From assembly GCA_001804815.1 (NCBI GenBank), contig MHBI01000009.1:1-64000 (forward strand): a DNA stretch of 64,000 nucleotides. Reading direction: 5' to 3'. The position numbers and the translations under genes were made by a program. The stretch's first letter is position 1, and each line of letters begins with the position of its first letter. Positions 53,954 through 61,290 of this stretch are shown here, piece by piece. Origin of the DNA: Lentisphaerae bacterium GWF2_50_93 (GTDB taxonomy: Bacteria > Verrucomicrobiota > Lentisphaeria > Victivallales > GWF2-50-93). The notes under the pieces are model-generated. The model saw nothing but the letters and a program-made list of their open reading frames with translations, ran no database searches and was not told the origin of the DNA.

Positions 53954-56575
53954 CTAGTTTTTTTTCGGGGTGTTCAGCAATTCATGGACAACCTTCAGGA
54001 GTTCCCCCAGAGGATACGGCTTATAGATGAAGCGATATCCTTTCCTGTTTATGTCCTGCCATCTAGATTTCTCATCGGTATAACCGCTGGTCAGGAGGAT
54101 TTTAAGTTCTGGGTTTATTATATTCAGGTTTCCGACAAGTTCAACTCCGTTCCCATCCGGCATCACCACATCGCATATGACTATCTTGAATTTCGAAGGG
54201 GCGGTGGAGAAAAGGGAGACCGCCTCCTTGTATCCGGAAGCCTCCCATACCTCATATCCATACTGCCTGAGTATGTTGCAGGCGATGTTCCTTACCGGGG
54301 CGTCATCCTCGACGACAAGGACGCATTCTCCTGAACCCCTCTGCCATACGTTGTCCATCTTGTTTCCAGCGCTGGGGTCAATATCGGATTCAACTGCCGG
54401 AAAGTAGAGCTTGAATTCAGTGCCTTTCCCCGGCTCGCTGTATACATGGATCCATCCCTGGTGCTGCTCAATTATCCCATGCACCACCGCCAGGCCCAGG
54501 CCCGTTCCCCTGCCAAGCCCCTTTGTCGTGAAGAAAGGTTCGAATATGTCTTTCATGACGTCCTTCGTCATTCCACCTCCGTTGTCAGAGACCGAAAGGC
54601 ATACGAACCTGCCCTCCCTTACGTCATTTCCGGGCATGACGTCATTCTTCGAGAAAACCGCGTTTGAAGTCCTTAATGTAATCCTTCCACCCATGCCGCC
54701 GGACATTGCATCGCGGGAGTTTACGACAAGATTCATTATGACCTGCTGCATGTTGCCCGAATCCGCGAAGATATTGGAGAGATCCGGGGATGTGTTTATC
54801 TCCAGCCTGATATCTTCGCCGATGAGGCGCTTGAGTATCTTATGCTGGCTGCTGACGATCTCGTTCAGGTTGAGATTTTTCGGAGACAGTACCTGCTTCC
54901 TGCTGAAAGCGAGGAGCTGGTGCGTGATGTCCGTCGCATGTTTTGCCGACTGCCTGATTTCGGTCAACCATGGGAAGTCAGGGGAGTCCTTGCTGCTTTT
55001 CATGAGCATGAGCTCTGTGAAACCCTGGATGACCTGGAGGCAGTTGTTGAAATCATGCGCGACTCCGCCGGCGAGTCTTCCGATGCTTTCCATCCTCTGT
55101 ACCTGCCTCAGCTGCTCCTCGAGGATCTTTCTTTCCTGATCCGCCTTGAAACGGTTGGTTATATCAATGTCTGAACCCCGGTATCCGGCCAGATTGCCTG
55201 AATTGTCGATAATAGGAACTCCGCTTGTTGAAAGCCATGCGATCTTCCCTGTTTTTGACAGCGCCGGATTCAGGAGGTCGTGGAAAGATTCCCTCTTCCT
55301 GAATAATTCAAATGCTGCGTCCTTGAAATCATCCCTGTTGGCCTCGGGGTGGAGGTCGTAGAAGTGCTTCTTGCCGATCAGCTCTTCCGGTTCGAACCCC
55401 AAAATGGGTTTTGAAAGACTGCTGACATAGGTGTAAAGACCATTTGCGTCGACCTCCCAGATTATCTCCCTTGCGGTTTCCGCAACCTGCTCGAAGCGAC
55501 GTGTGCTCTGCAGCAGGGCGTCCTCAATCGTCCTTCGGCGTATTGCCGCGCCAAGTATGCTCGCCGCCGTGCGCAGGACATCAAGTTCCGGCAGGCTCCA
55601 GTCCCTTTCATTGCCGCAGGAATCGACCACCAGCATGCCCCAGAGTTTTTCACCCTCTAAAATAGGGAGTATCGCCATGGAGCTTATTCCTCTTTCCATG
55701 AGGTGCTTCTGCTCTTTTTCCGGGAAGTCTTTTACATGGCCGTAGACGATGTCCCCTTTTGAGAGGGTGTCGGCCCTTCTTTTGAAGTTTGTGCTTGCAG
55801 GATCAAGCCCCTGCAATATCGGATTGTCTATCTGGGGTTCTATCCCGGGGGAGCACCATTCGAAACATGCCTTGTAGAAGATCTTGTCGCCGCTTTTGAA
55901 ATGCTTCATGATGTAGACCCGGTCGACATCGGAGGATTCTCCGAGTTTCTTGAGGGCCTTCATTATTGATTCAGCCAGATCGGTATCCGTAAGGAAGATC
56001 TCGGATGCGAAGGCGAGAGCCTGCATTATAAGGTTGCGCTTGCGTATTTCATGTTCGATTTCCTTGAGCTTCGTCATGTCGCGGATGACGCCGATGATCC
56101 TGTAGACTTCCCCTTCGGGATTCAGGAGAGGCAGGAGCTTTACCTCTAAGGCAACGTTCCCTTCAGGGGTTGCCATTATCTCCTCGTCAAATACCGGCCT
56201 GCCTGTTTCAATGACGCGCCTTATCCCCGACATGTGCTTTTCAGCGACGTCAGGGGGGAATACCTCATGCTGCTTCTTTCCTATAGGATTTTCTTTCATC
56301 CCCCTGCAGTCGCTTAGATAGATGATTCTTCCTTCTGTGTCGAGAAGCAGGATTATCAGTTCAGGAACAGCCGTGGCGAGCGTTTTCAATATCATGTCGC
56401 TATGGCTGGATTTGCCAATGAGATCCTTGAGGGCGTAGTGCGTTCCAGTTTCCGACGGCTCGATCTCCGCGCATATTTCACAGGTGATTCCAAGATCTGC
56501 AAGTTTTTTCTTCGCCAGGCCGGCGGTTCCGGAATCGCCTTCAAGGGCAAGGATTATGTTCTTTTTCTGAGGCAT
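53954..56575 (-). CDS. PAS-GAF-PAS hybrid histidine kinase
   Basis: 873-aa cytosolic sensor, with no membrane segment seen. A divergent N-terminal segment to about 60; PAS about 65-175; GAF about 190-345; second PAS about 360-475; HisKA with GGVAHDFNNCLQVIQGFTEL (His near residue 510); HATPase with NLVVNSRDAM, SDNGGGM and TGLGLAVVHGIIEQH; and a C-terminal receiver about 752-870 with VVEDDAP, IVICDVVMPDG and the Lys in YKPYPL. It would pass phosphate from its His to its own receiver or to the downstream fusion kinases. Signal unknown. Confidence 0.92.
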   Translation of the reverse strand: MPQKKNIILALEGDSGTAGLAKKKLADLGITCEICAEIEPSETGTHYALKDLIGKSSHSDMILKTLATAVPELIILLLDTEGRIIYLSDCRGMKENPIGKKQHEVFPPDVAEKHMSGIRRVIETGRPVFDEEIMATPEGNVALEVKLLPLLNPEGEVYRIIGVIRDMTKLKEIEHEIRKRNLIMQALAFASEIFLTDTDLAESIMKALKKLGESSDVDRVYIMKHFKSGDKIFYKACFEWCSPGIEPQIDNPILQGLDPASTNFKRRADTLSKGDIVYGHVKDFPEKEQKHLMERGISSMAILPILEGEKLWGMLVVDSCGNERDWSLPELDVLRTAASILGAAIRRRTIEDALLQSTRRFEQVAETAREIIWEVDANGLYTYVSSLSKPILGFEPEELIGKKHFYDLHPEANRDDFKDAAFELFRKRESFHDLLNPALSKTGKIAWLSTSGVPIIDNSGNLAGYRGSDIDITNRFKADQERKILEEQLRQVQRMESIGRLAGGVAHDFNNCLQVIQGFTELMLMKSSKDSPDFPWLTEIRQSAKHATDITHQLLAFSRKQVLSPKNLNLNEIVSSQHKILKRLIGEDIRLEINTSPDLSNIFADSGNMQQVIMNLVVNSRDAMSGGMGGRITLRTSNAVFSKNDVMPGNDVREGRFVCLSVSDNGGGMTKDVMKDIFEPFFTTKGLGRGTGLGLAVVHGIIEQHQGWIHVYSEPGKGTEFKLYFPAVESDIDPSAGNKMDNVWQRGSGECVLVVEDDAPVRNIACNILRQYGYEVWEASGYKEAVSLFSTAPSKFKIVICDVVMPDGNGVELVGNLNIINPELKILLTSGYTDEKSRWQDINRKGYRFIYKPYPLGELLKVVHELLNTPKKN

Positions 56576-56754
56576 GGAACAGTGCTTTCAGATATTTGGG
56601 ATGTACGATGTACTTGCGACACAATATGTTCTTAATGTAACATCCCTGAAGGCCAATTGCCAGTATTCAAGCAAATAAAGAAATCAAAAGACATGCCTTG
56701 CGGCATTGATCCGTCTTCGCTGAGAAGCTATACCCATTTTCGAGCGGTGTCTAC

Positions 56755-57840
56755 TTAACCAGCAAGAGCTGCACCAGTAGTTTTGATGCTCTTGTCAGCC
56801 GGGAACCAATGCGTTGTACGATTGGCGAACTTCACCAGCGAAAGCATGACGGGCACTTCGACCAGTACGCCGACGATGGTGGCCAGCACGACCGGGGACG
56901 AAGCGCCGAAGAGCGAAATCGCCACAGCAACCGACAGTTCAAAGAAGTTGGACGCGCCGATCATGCCACCAGGTGCCGCAATGTCATGCGCCAGCTTCCA
57001 TTTTCTCGCCCATAGATAGGCTATGAAGAATATCAGGTATGTCTGGATGATCAGCGGCACGGCGATCAGGACAATGTGCAGCGGATTGCCCAGGATCACG
57101 TCGCCTTGGAACGAGAAGATCAGCACCAGTGTCAACAGCAGTCCGCCGATAGTGACGTTGCTGAATTTTGGAATGAAGGTATTATTGAAGTAGTCCAAAC
57201 CTTTGGACTTGATGACATGGACCCGGGTCAGCACGCCGCCTATCAGCGGAATGACCACAAACAGGCCAACGGAAAGGAACAGGGTATCCCACGGAACCTT
57301 GATGCCGCCGATGCCCAGCAATAGCGCGACAATTGGTACAAATGCAGGCAGGATGATCAGGTCGTTGGTGGCGACCTGCACCACGGTGTAGGCGGGGTTG
57401 CCACGTGTGAGGTGACTCCAGACAAAGACCATCGCGGTACAAGGCGCGGCGCCGAGCAGAACCGCCCCGGCCAGATAGTCCCTGGCCAGTTCCGACGGAA
57501 TCAGGTTTTTGAAAACAACATAGAAGAAGAAAGAGGCAATGCCGAACATGGTGAACGGTTTGATCAGCCAGTTGACCGCCCAGGTGACATATAGGCCTTT
57601 CGGATTTCTGCCGACATTCTTGATGCTGGTGAAATCCACCTTCATCATCATCGGCCAGATCATCACCCAGATGAGCACAGCAATGGGGATTGAGACATTT
57701 GCGTATTCAAACCGTCCCAGAAACATGGGTATGTCCGGCAGAAACTTGCCGATAAGTACACCTGCAATCATGCACAGAACAACCCAAAGGGTCAAGAATT
57801 TGTCGAAAAAACCGATTTTCAGTGTTTCGTCTTGCTTCAC
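56755..57840 (-). CDS. acr3: Arsenite efflux transporter, ACR3 family
   Basis: 361-aa, about ten membrane segments. Exports As(OH)3 using the proton gradient. GAAPCTAMVFVWSHLTRGNP (about residues 135-154) with the essential Cys, and VAINWLIKPF-like NWLIKPFTMFG, are ACR3 hallmarks; it is unrelated to ArsB. Translation starts with GTG at 57840, with GGAGGG 8 nt upstream. Last gene of the ars run; 24 nt after the ferredoxin gene. Confidence 0.93.
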   Translation of the reverse strand: MKQDETLKIGFFDKFLTLWVVLCMIAGVLIGKFLPDIPMFLGRFEYANVSIPIAVLIWVMIWPMMMKVDFTSIKNVGRNPKGLYVTWAVNWLIKPFTMFGIASFFFYVVFKNLIPSELARDYLAGAVLLGAAPCTAMVFVWSHLTRGNPAYTVVQVATNDLIILPAFVPIVALLLGIGGIKVPWDTLFLSVGLFVVIPLIGGVLTRVHVIKSKGLDYFNNTFIPKFSNVTIGGLLLTLVLIFSFQGDVILGNPLHIVLIAVPLIIQTYLIFFIAYLWARKWKLAHDIAAPGGMIGASNFFELSVAVAISLFGASSPVVLATIVGVLVEVPVMLSLVKFANRTTHWFPADKSIKTTGAALAG

Positions 57841-57864
57841 TTTAAAAACCCTCCAGCTTTATAA

Positions 57865-58137
57865 TTACTGTTGTCCCCGTAGCCATTCCGGCATATTTTC
57901 AGCGAACGCATGTCCATCACATAACGTTTCATTTTTATTCCCCTTTTTGATTGTTTCATTTATGGCCTCGTTCGGACAAATCGTCTTGCATTTCATACAT
58001 CCCGAGCATTTATAGAAATCGATCCACATCTTCTGGTCAGGCGACTCCCTGAACGGGGCATGCATCGTGCATTTTGCTTCGACCTCGCACACCTTGCACG
58101 ACTTGCACTTCTTTGAATCTATGATTGCTCTTTTCAT
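57865..58137 (-). CDS. Small 4Fe-4S ferredoxin-like protein in the ars operon
   Basis: 90-aa protein starting MKRAIIDSKKCKSCKVCEVE. Two Cys clusters, CKSCKVCEVEAKC and CSGCMKCKTICP, can hold two [4Fe-4S] clusters, as in bacterial ferredoxins. ATG 58137 follows AGG at 7 nt; the upstream in-frame ATG at 58155 has none and falls on the repeat boundary. It lies between arsM and acr3 and may supply electrons to an arsenic-related reaction, which is only inference from position. Confidence 0.83.
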   Translation of the reverse strand: MKRAIIDSKKCKSCKVCEVEAKCTMHAPFRESPDQKMWIDFYKCSGCMKCKTICPNEAINETIKKGNKNETLCDGHAFAENMPEWLRGQQ

Positions 58138-58154
58138 AGGGAACCTTTTTAGCA

Positions 58155-58277
58155 AGCGTTAAACTGGTAACGTCTACCTCATAAGTAGGGCGGTTTTTAA
58201 ACCGCCAACCATGTGTCGGGTTAAAACCCGACATACTTTTAAGGACAATCAGCTTCAAAAACACCCAGTTTAACGGT
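58155..58277. mobile_element. 122-bp hairpin repeat, copy B (uninterrupted)
   Basis: Termini CGTTAAACTGG (58157-58167) and CCAGTTTAACG (58265-58275) are perfect complements. Internal hairpins GGCGGTTT/AAACCGCC (58189-58206) and TGTCGGGTT/AACCCGACA (58214-58233). The reverse complement matches copy A (41905-42325) on both sides of its MITE, and shows the empty site CACATGGTTGGCGG. It splits the ars genes between arsM and the ferredoxin gene, ending 4 nt from the arsM stop. Confidence 0.8.
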
Positions 58278-58280
58278 TGA

Positions 58281-59120
58281 CTATTTTATCGCCGACACAT
58301 AAAGGCTTGTCACATAGTCGCCCAGTTTCTTCCCCCTGGGGAGTTTCCTGGCTATTGCCTTGTACATCGGATCATTCCATTCCGACATGGAATCAATGTA
58401 GTCCGGCTTCAGGACGGACTTTATCTTCTTCAGCCCGGCCTTCTTCGCCATTCTCTCTGTTTCCTTGACGAGTACGGCGCCGGCGACGCAGCCGACAAGC
58501 GCATTCACGGATTCAAGCACGGATTTAGGCAGGGGCTTCAGCAATGCCAGATCCGAGACTGCCACTCTTCCGCCTTTTCGGAGTACCCGGCTCATCTCAT
58601 TCCAGACCTGCTGCTTTTCCGGTGACAGGTTGATAACGCAGTTCGATATTATGACATCGACAGAATTGTCGGCGACTGGAAGATGCTCGATCTCGCCGAG
58701 ACGGAATTCAACATTGGAGAGATGCGAGTTCTTTCTGAATATTTCAGCGTTCCTTCTGGCCTTGGACAGCATGTCCGGTGTCATGTCGACTCCGATCGAT
58801 TTACCTTTCCTCCCGACTTTTTCCGCTGCTATGAATACATCGAATCCACCGCCACTGCCAAGGTCCAGCACAACCTCTCCCGGCTTGAGGGAGGCGACAG
58901 CCGTAGGATTTCCGCAGGACAAGCCCATGTTCGCGCCTTCCGGCAGATCCTTGAGCTCGTTTTTATCGTAGCCGATTACTTTTGCGAAGTTCGCAGGATT
59001 GAAATCCTTCTTTTTTCCGCTGGAACAGCAGCAGAGGTCTCCGCTTCTTGCGATCTTCGCATATGATTCGCGTACCTGCGTCCGCACGGCTTCCTTCTTG
59101 TCTCCACAACATTTGCTCAT
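58281..59120 (-). CDS. arsM: Arsenite S-adenosylmethionine methyltransferase
   Basis: 279-aa enzyme that methylates As(III) to volatile or less toxic species using SAM. SAM motif VLDLGSGGGFDVFIAAEKVG (about residues 84-103), upstream NPANFAKVIGYDKNEL and GANMGLSCGNP with the first arsenic-binding Cys, CVINLSPEK and CVAGAV with further Cys. The N-terminus has two extra Cys groups, SKCCGD and DLCCCSSG. Its start codon lies at the end of an AU-rich hairpin whose loop holds the GGAGAG ribosome site. Confidence 0.94.
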   Translation of the reverse strand: MSKCCGDKKEAVRTQVRESYAKIARSGDLCCCSSGKKKDFNPANFAKVIGYDKNELKDLPEGANMGLSCGNPTAVASLKPGEVVLDLGSGGGFDVFIAAEKVGRKGKSIGVDMTPDMLSKARRNAEIFRKNSHLSNVEFRLGEIEHLPVADNSVDVIISNCVINLSPEKQQVWNEMSRVLRKGGRVAVSDLALLKPLPKSVLESVNALVGCVAGAVLVKETERMAKKAGLKKIKSVLKPDYIDSMSEWNDPMYKAIARKLPRGKKLGDYVTSLYVSAIK

Positions 59121-59145
59121 AAATTTTCTCTCCGATAAAATTTAT
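59119..59145 (-). promoter_or_regulatory. AU-rich hairpin with the arsM ribosome site in its loop
   Basis: ATAAATTTT (59119-59127) pairs with AAAATTTAT (59137-59145). On the minus strand the arsC stop TAA starts the first arm, GGAGAG is in the 9-nt loop and the arsM ATG overlaps the end of the second arm. Layout equals the junction at 16567-16610. Confidence 0.62.
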
Positions 59146-59579
59146 TTATTGATCAAGTTATCAGGGATTTTGGCTACAAAATTCCTGATTTCGTCACGGA
59201 CACGCCTGTAATGGCCCAAAGCTTCCTCTTCAGTCTTTGCGGATTTCGCAAGTTTAGGAGGATCGTCGAATCCGACATGCACCACCTTCGCCTTTCCAGG
59301 AAAGAAGGGGCAGTTCTCATTTGCATGCCCGCAGACCGTGACGACATAGTCGAACTTCACATCCTTCAACTCGTCAACATGCTTCGAGCGGTGACAGGAA
59401 ATATCCACACCGGCCTCCGCCATGACTTTCACGGCATTCGGGTTGAGCCCATGCGTTTCAATCCCTGCGGAATACGCATCTATGATGTCGCCTTTCAGAT
59501 GTCTGCACCAGCCTTCGGCCATCTGGCTGCGGCAGGAGTTCCCGGTGCACAGGAACAGTATTTTCAGCTTTTTTATCAT
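59142..59579 (-). CDS. arsC: Arsenate reductase, low-molecular-weight phosphatase type
   Basis: 145-aa enzyme reducing As(V) to As(III) with thioredoxin as donor. The nucleophile loop LFLCTGNSCRSQMAEGW (residues 7-23) has the CX5R motif, and the two further redox Cys are in VCGHANENCPFF (about residues 80-91). ATG 59579 is chosen because GGAGG lies 7 nt before it; the ATG at 59585 is too close. Downstream of the AhpD-like gene, with a 13-nt gap. Confidence 0.94.
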   Translation of the reverse strand: MIKKLKILFLCTGNSCRSQMAEGWCRHLKGDIIDAYSAGIETHGLNPNAVKVMAEAGVDISCHRSKHVDELKDVKFDYVVTVCGHANENCPFFPGKAKVVHVGFDDPPKLAKSAKTEEEALGHYRRVRDEIRNFVAKIPDNLINK

Positions 59580-59592
59580 GTGCATTCCTCCA

Positions 59593-59895
59593 TTATTTGC
59601 AACAACCTGAGGACTTGGAACTGAAGCAGCAAGGTGTCATAACTATTTTTTCGACTTTTACATCACCGAGATATTTCCTCGCTAGCTTCTTGATTTCCCT
59701 GTCGGGCGCATTTTTGACCATTTCCGCAGTTGCCACAGCTTTTGCGATGTCTTCATTTGAAACGCCTAGTTTTCGGGCCTGGGTGAAATGGTATTTGAAA
59801 CACGGCTCGCAGTTGGATGCGATTGATGCGCCTATTGCGACAAGCTCTATAACGTCAGATGTGGCAACACATGACTTCGCAGTTTTATTTTTCAT
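59593..59895 (-). CDS. AhpD-like/carboxymuconolactone decarboxylase-family protein
   Basis: 100-aa alpha-helical protein with the redox motif CEPCFKYH (about residues 29-36) of the AhpD superfamily. Members of this type recur in ars operons, where a reductase or arsenic-transfer role has been suggested. The C-terminal tail TPCCFSSKSSGCCK has two Cys pairs beyond the family core and could bind As(III). It overlaps the end of arsR by 11 bases. Confidence 0.85.
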   Translation of the reverse strand: MKNKTAKSCVATSDVIELVAIGASIASNCEPCFKYHFTQARKLGVSNEDIAKAVATAEMVKNAPDREIKKLARKYLGDVKVEKIVMTPCCFSSKSSGCCK

Positions 59896-60286
59896 TATCA
59901 GCCCTCCCTTTGGTTTTACAGCAGGCCCTGCCGTTTTGTTTCCTGCAAACTTCTATCAGTTCCATTTTTAGGATTCTTTTCAGGTTTAGCAAATCCCTCC
60001 TGGTTGTTTCACTGTTTTCAAGCGAAGAATTAACCCAGTCCAAGCATTTCCGGATTTCAGGGGCCGCCCTGTCAGGAAGCCTGTAATGCATCCAAAGGCC
60101 TTCCTTGCGGGATTCCACCAGCCTGGCGTTCTTCAGTATGGACATGTGTTTTGAGACCGTGGAAGGTGCGAGGCCGAGCAGTTCAATGATCTGGCAGACG
60201 CAGAGCTCCCTTCCCCTTAAGGCCATGAGTGCCCTTACCCTGTTCTGATCGGAGAGCGCCTTTGTGATGTTCATGAAACCATGCAT
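59885..60286 (-). CDS. arsR: ArsR-family arsenic-responsive repressor
   Basis: 133-aa winged-helix repressor. The metal-site motif ELCVCQIIELLGLAPSTVSKH (about residues 27-47; quoted residues run through the recognition helix) has the CxC of As(III)-sensing ArsR, and ARLVESRKEGLWMHYRL is the wing. A Lys/Cys-rich tail with CC (GRACCKTKG) follows. ATG 60286 has AGGAG 8 nt upstream. First gene of the ars run, divergent from marC. Confidence 0.93.
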   Translation of the reverse strand: MHGFMNITKALSDQNRVRALMALRGRELCVCQIIELLGLAPSTVSKHMSILKNARLVESRKEGLWMHYRLPDRAAPEIRKCLDWVNSSLENSETTRRDLLNLKRILKMELIEVCRKQNGRACCKTKGRADNEK

Positions 60287-60303
60287 TTGTATTACTCCTA
60301 TAA

Positions 60304-60336
60304 TTCGCCATTTAACGAAATACTATACGAGGCGAA
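60304..60336 (-). promoter_or_regulatory. Candidate arsR operator/promoter region
   Basis: TTCGCC (60304-60309) and GGCGAA (60331-60336) form an inverted repeat around an AT-rich core with TATAGT on the minus strand. It is directly upstream of the arsR ribosome site, where autorepression would be expected. Weak evidence. Confidence 0.35.
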
Positions 60337-60426
60337 AAGATGAAGTCAAGTAGAGGTTCCCTTGTGTTTGAATCTCACCGCATGCCAGACTATCTTAATG
60401 CGAATGATTTTTGATGGAAGGACGAC

Positions 60427-61050
60427 ATGCTTCAGAAGTATATCCGCGACGCCTTGATTCTGTGGACGACCATCGACCCTATCGGGACGATGGCCCTGTT
60501 TGTCGTGGTTACCGCCAGGATGACCCCGCAGGCCCGCAGGAAAACCGCATTGAAGGCCACTCTCTATTCAGGCGCCATACTCTTGTCCGCAGTCGTGATC
60601 GGACAGGTTCTACTCACGGCGATGGAGATACACCTGATATCGCTGCAGGTGGCCGGAGGAATCATACTTTTCATATTCGGGCTGAAAATGATATTTGGCG
60701 ACATGGACGAACATAAGGACTGCGCCAAGGAGTCCGGACACGACGTTGCTGTCTTTCCCCTGGCTGTTCCGACTATTGCGACCCCTGGCGCTATCATGGC
60801 GGTTATACTTCTCACCGACAACAATGTCTATTCAGTTCCAGTCCAGTGCGGAACCGCTTTGATCCTGGTTGCAATGCTGATTATAACATATCTGCTCATG
60901 CTGGCATCCGGATTCGTCATTAAAATAATAGGCCATAATGGAGCCGCCATCCTGGTAAAGGTCATGGGGATGATTCTTGCAGCCCTGTCAATTGAACTCG
61001 TCATGAAGGCCTTGAAGATTGCACAGTGGATCAGTTCAAAGGCGGAATAA
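60427..61050 (+). CDS. marC: MarC-family integral membrane protein
   Basis: 207 aa with six membrane segments. LWTTIDPIGTMALFVVVTA at the start, GGIILFIFGLKMIFG and AVPTIATPGAIMAVILL match the MarC/UPF0056 family. Function unknown; the earlier link to multiple antibiotic resistance is not supported for E. coli MarC. GGAAGGA lies 5 nt before the ATG. Divergent from arsR. A 240-bp gap with no gene follows. Confidence 0.88.
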   Translation: MLQKYIRDALILWTTIDPIGTMALFVVVTARMTPQARRKTALKATLYSGAILLSAVVIGQVLLTAMEIHLISLQVAGGIILFIFGLKMIFGDMDEHKDCAKESGHDVAVFPLAVPTIATPGAIMAVILLTDNNVYSVPVQCGTALILVAMLIITYLLMLASGFVIKIIGHNGAAILVKVMGMILAALSIELVMKALKIAQWISSKAE

Positions 61051-61290
61051 AATCCGGAGCCATCCTGGAACTTCCAGCTCGCCCGCATTCCCGCGCATTA
61101 TTTCCGCGTTCCTGCGAAGCCCAGGCATGCCGGATTCGTCATGCACTGGCGAAATGCTCGCATCCGGTTGAAGCATATAGCTTGATTCTCAGATAATTTT
61201 ATGTATTCCGTTTAAATGTAAATAATGTGGCCTATTATATGGTTTGTTATTTTAAAAAGGGACGGCATTGGCGAACATCGACAATCAAAT

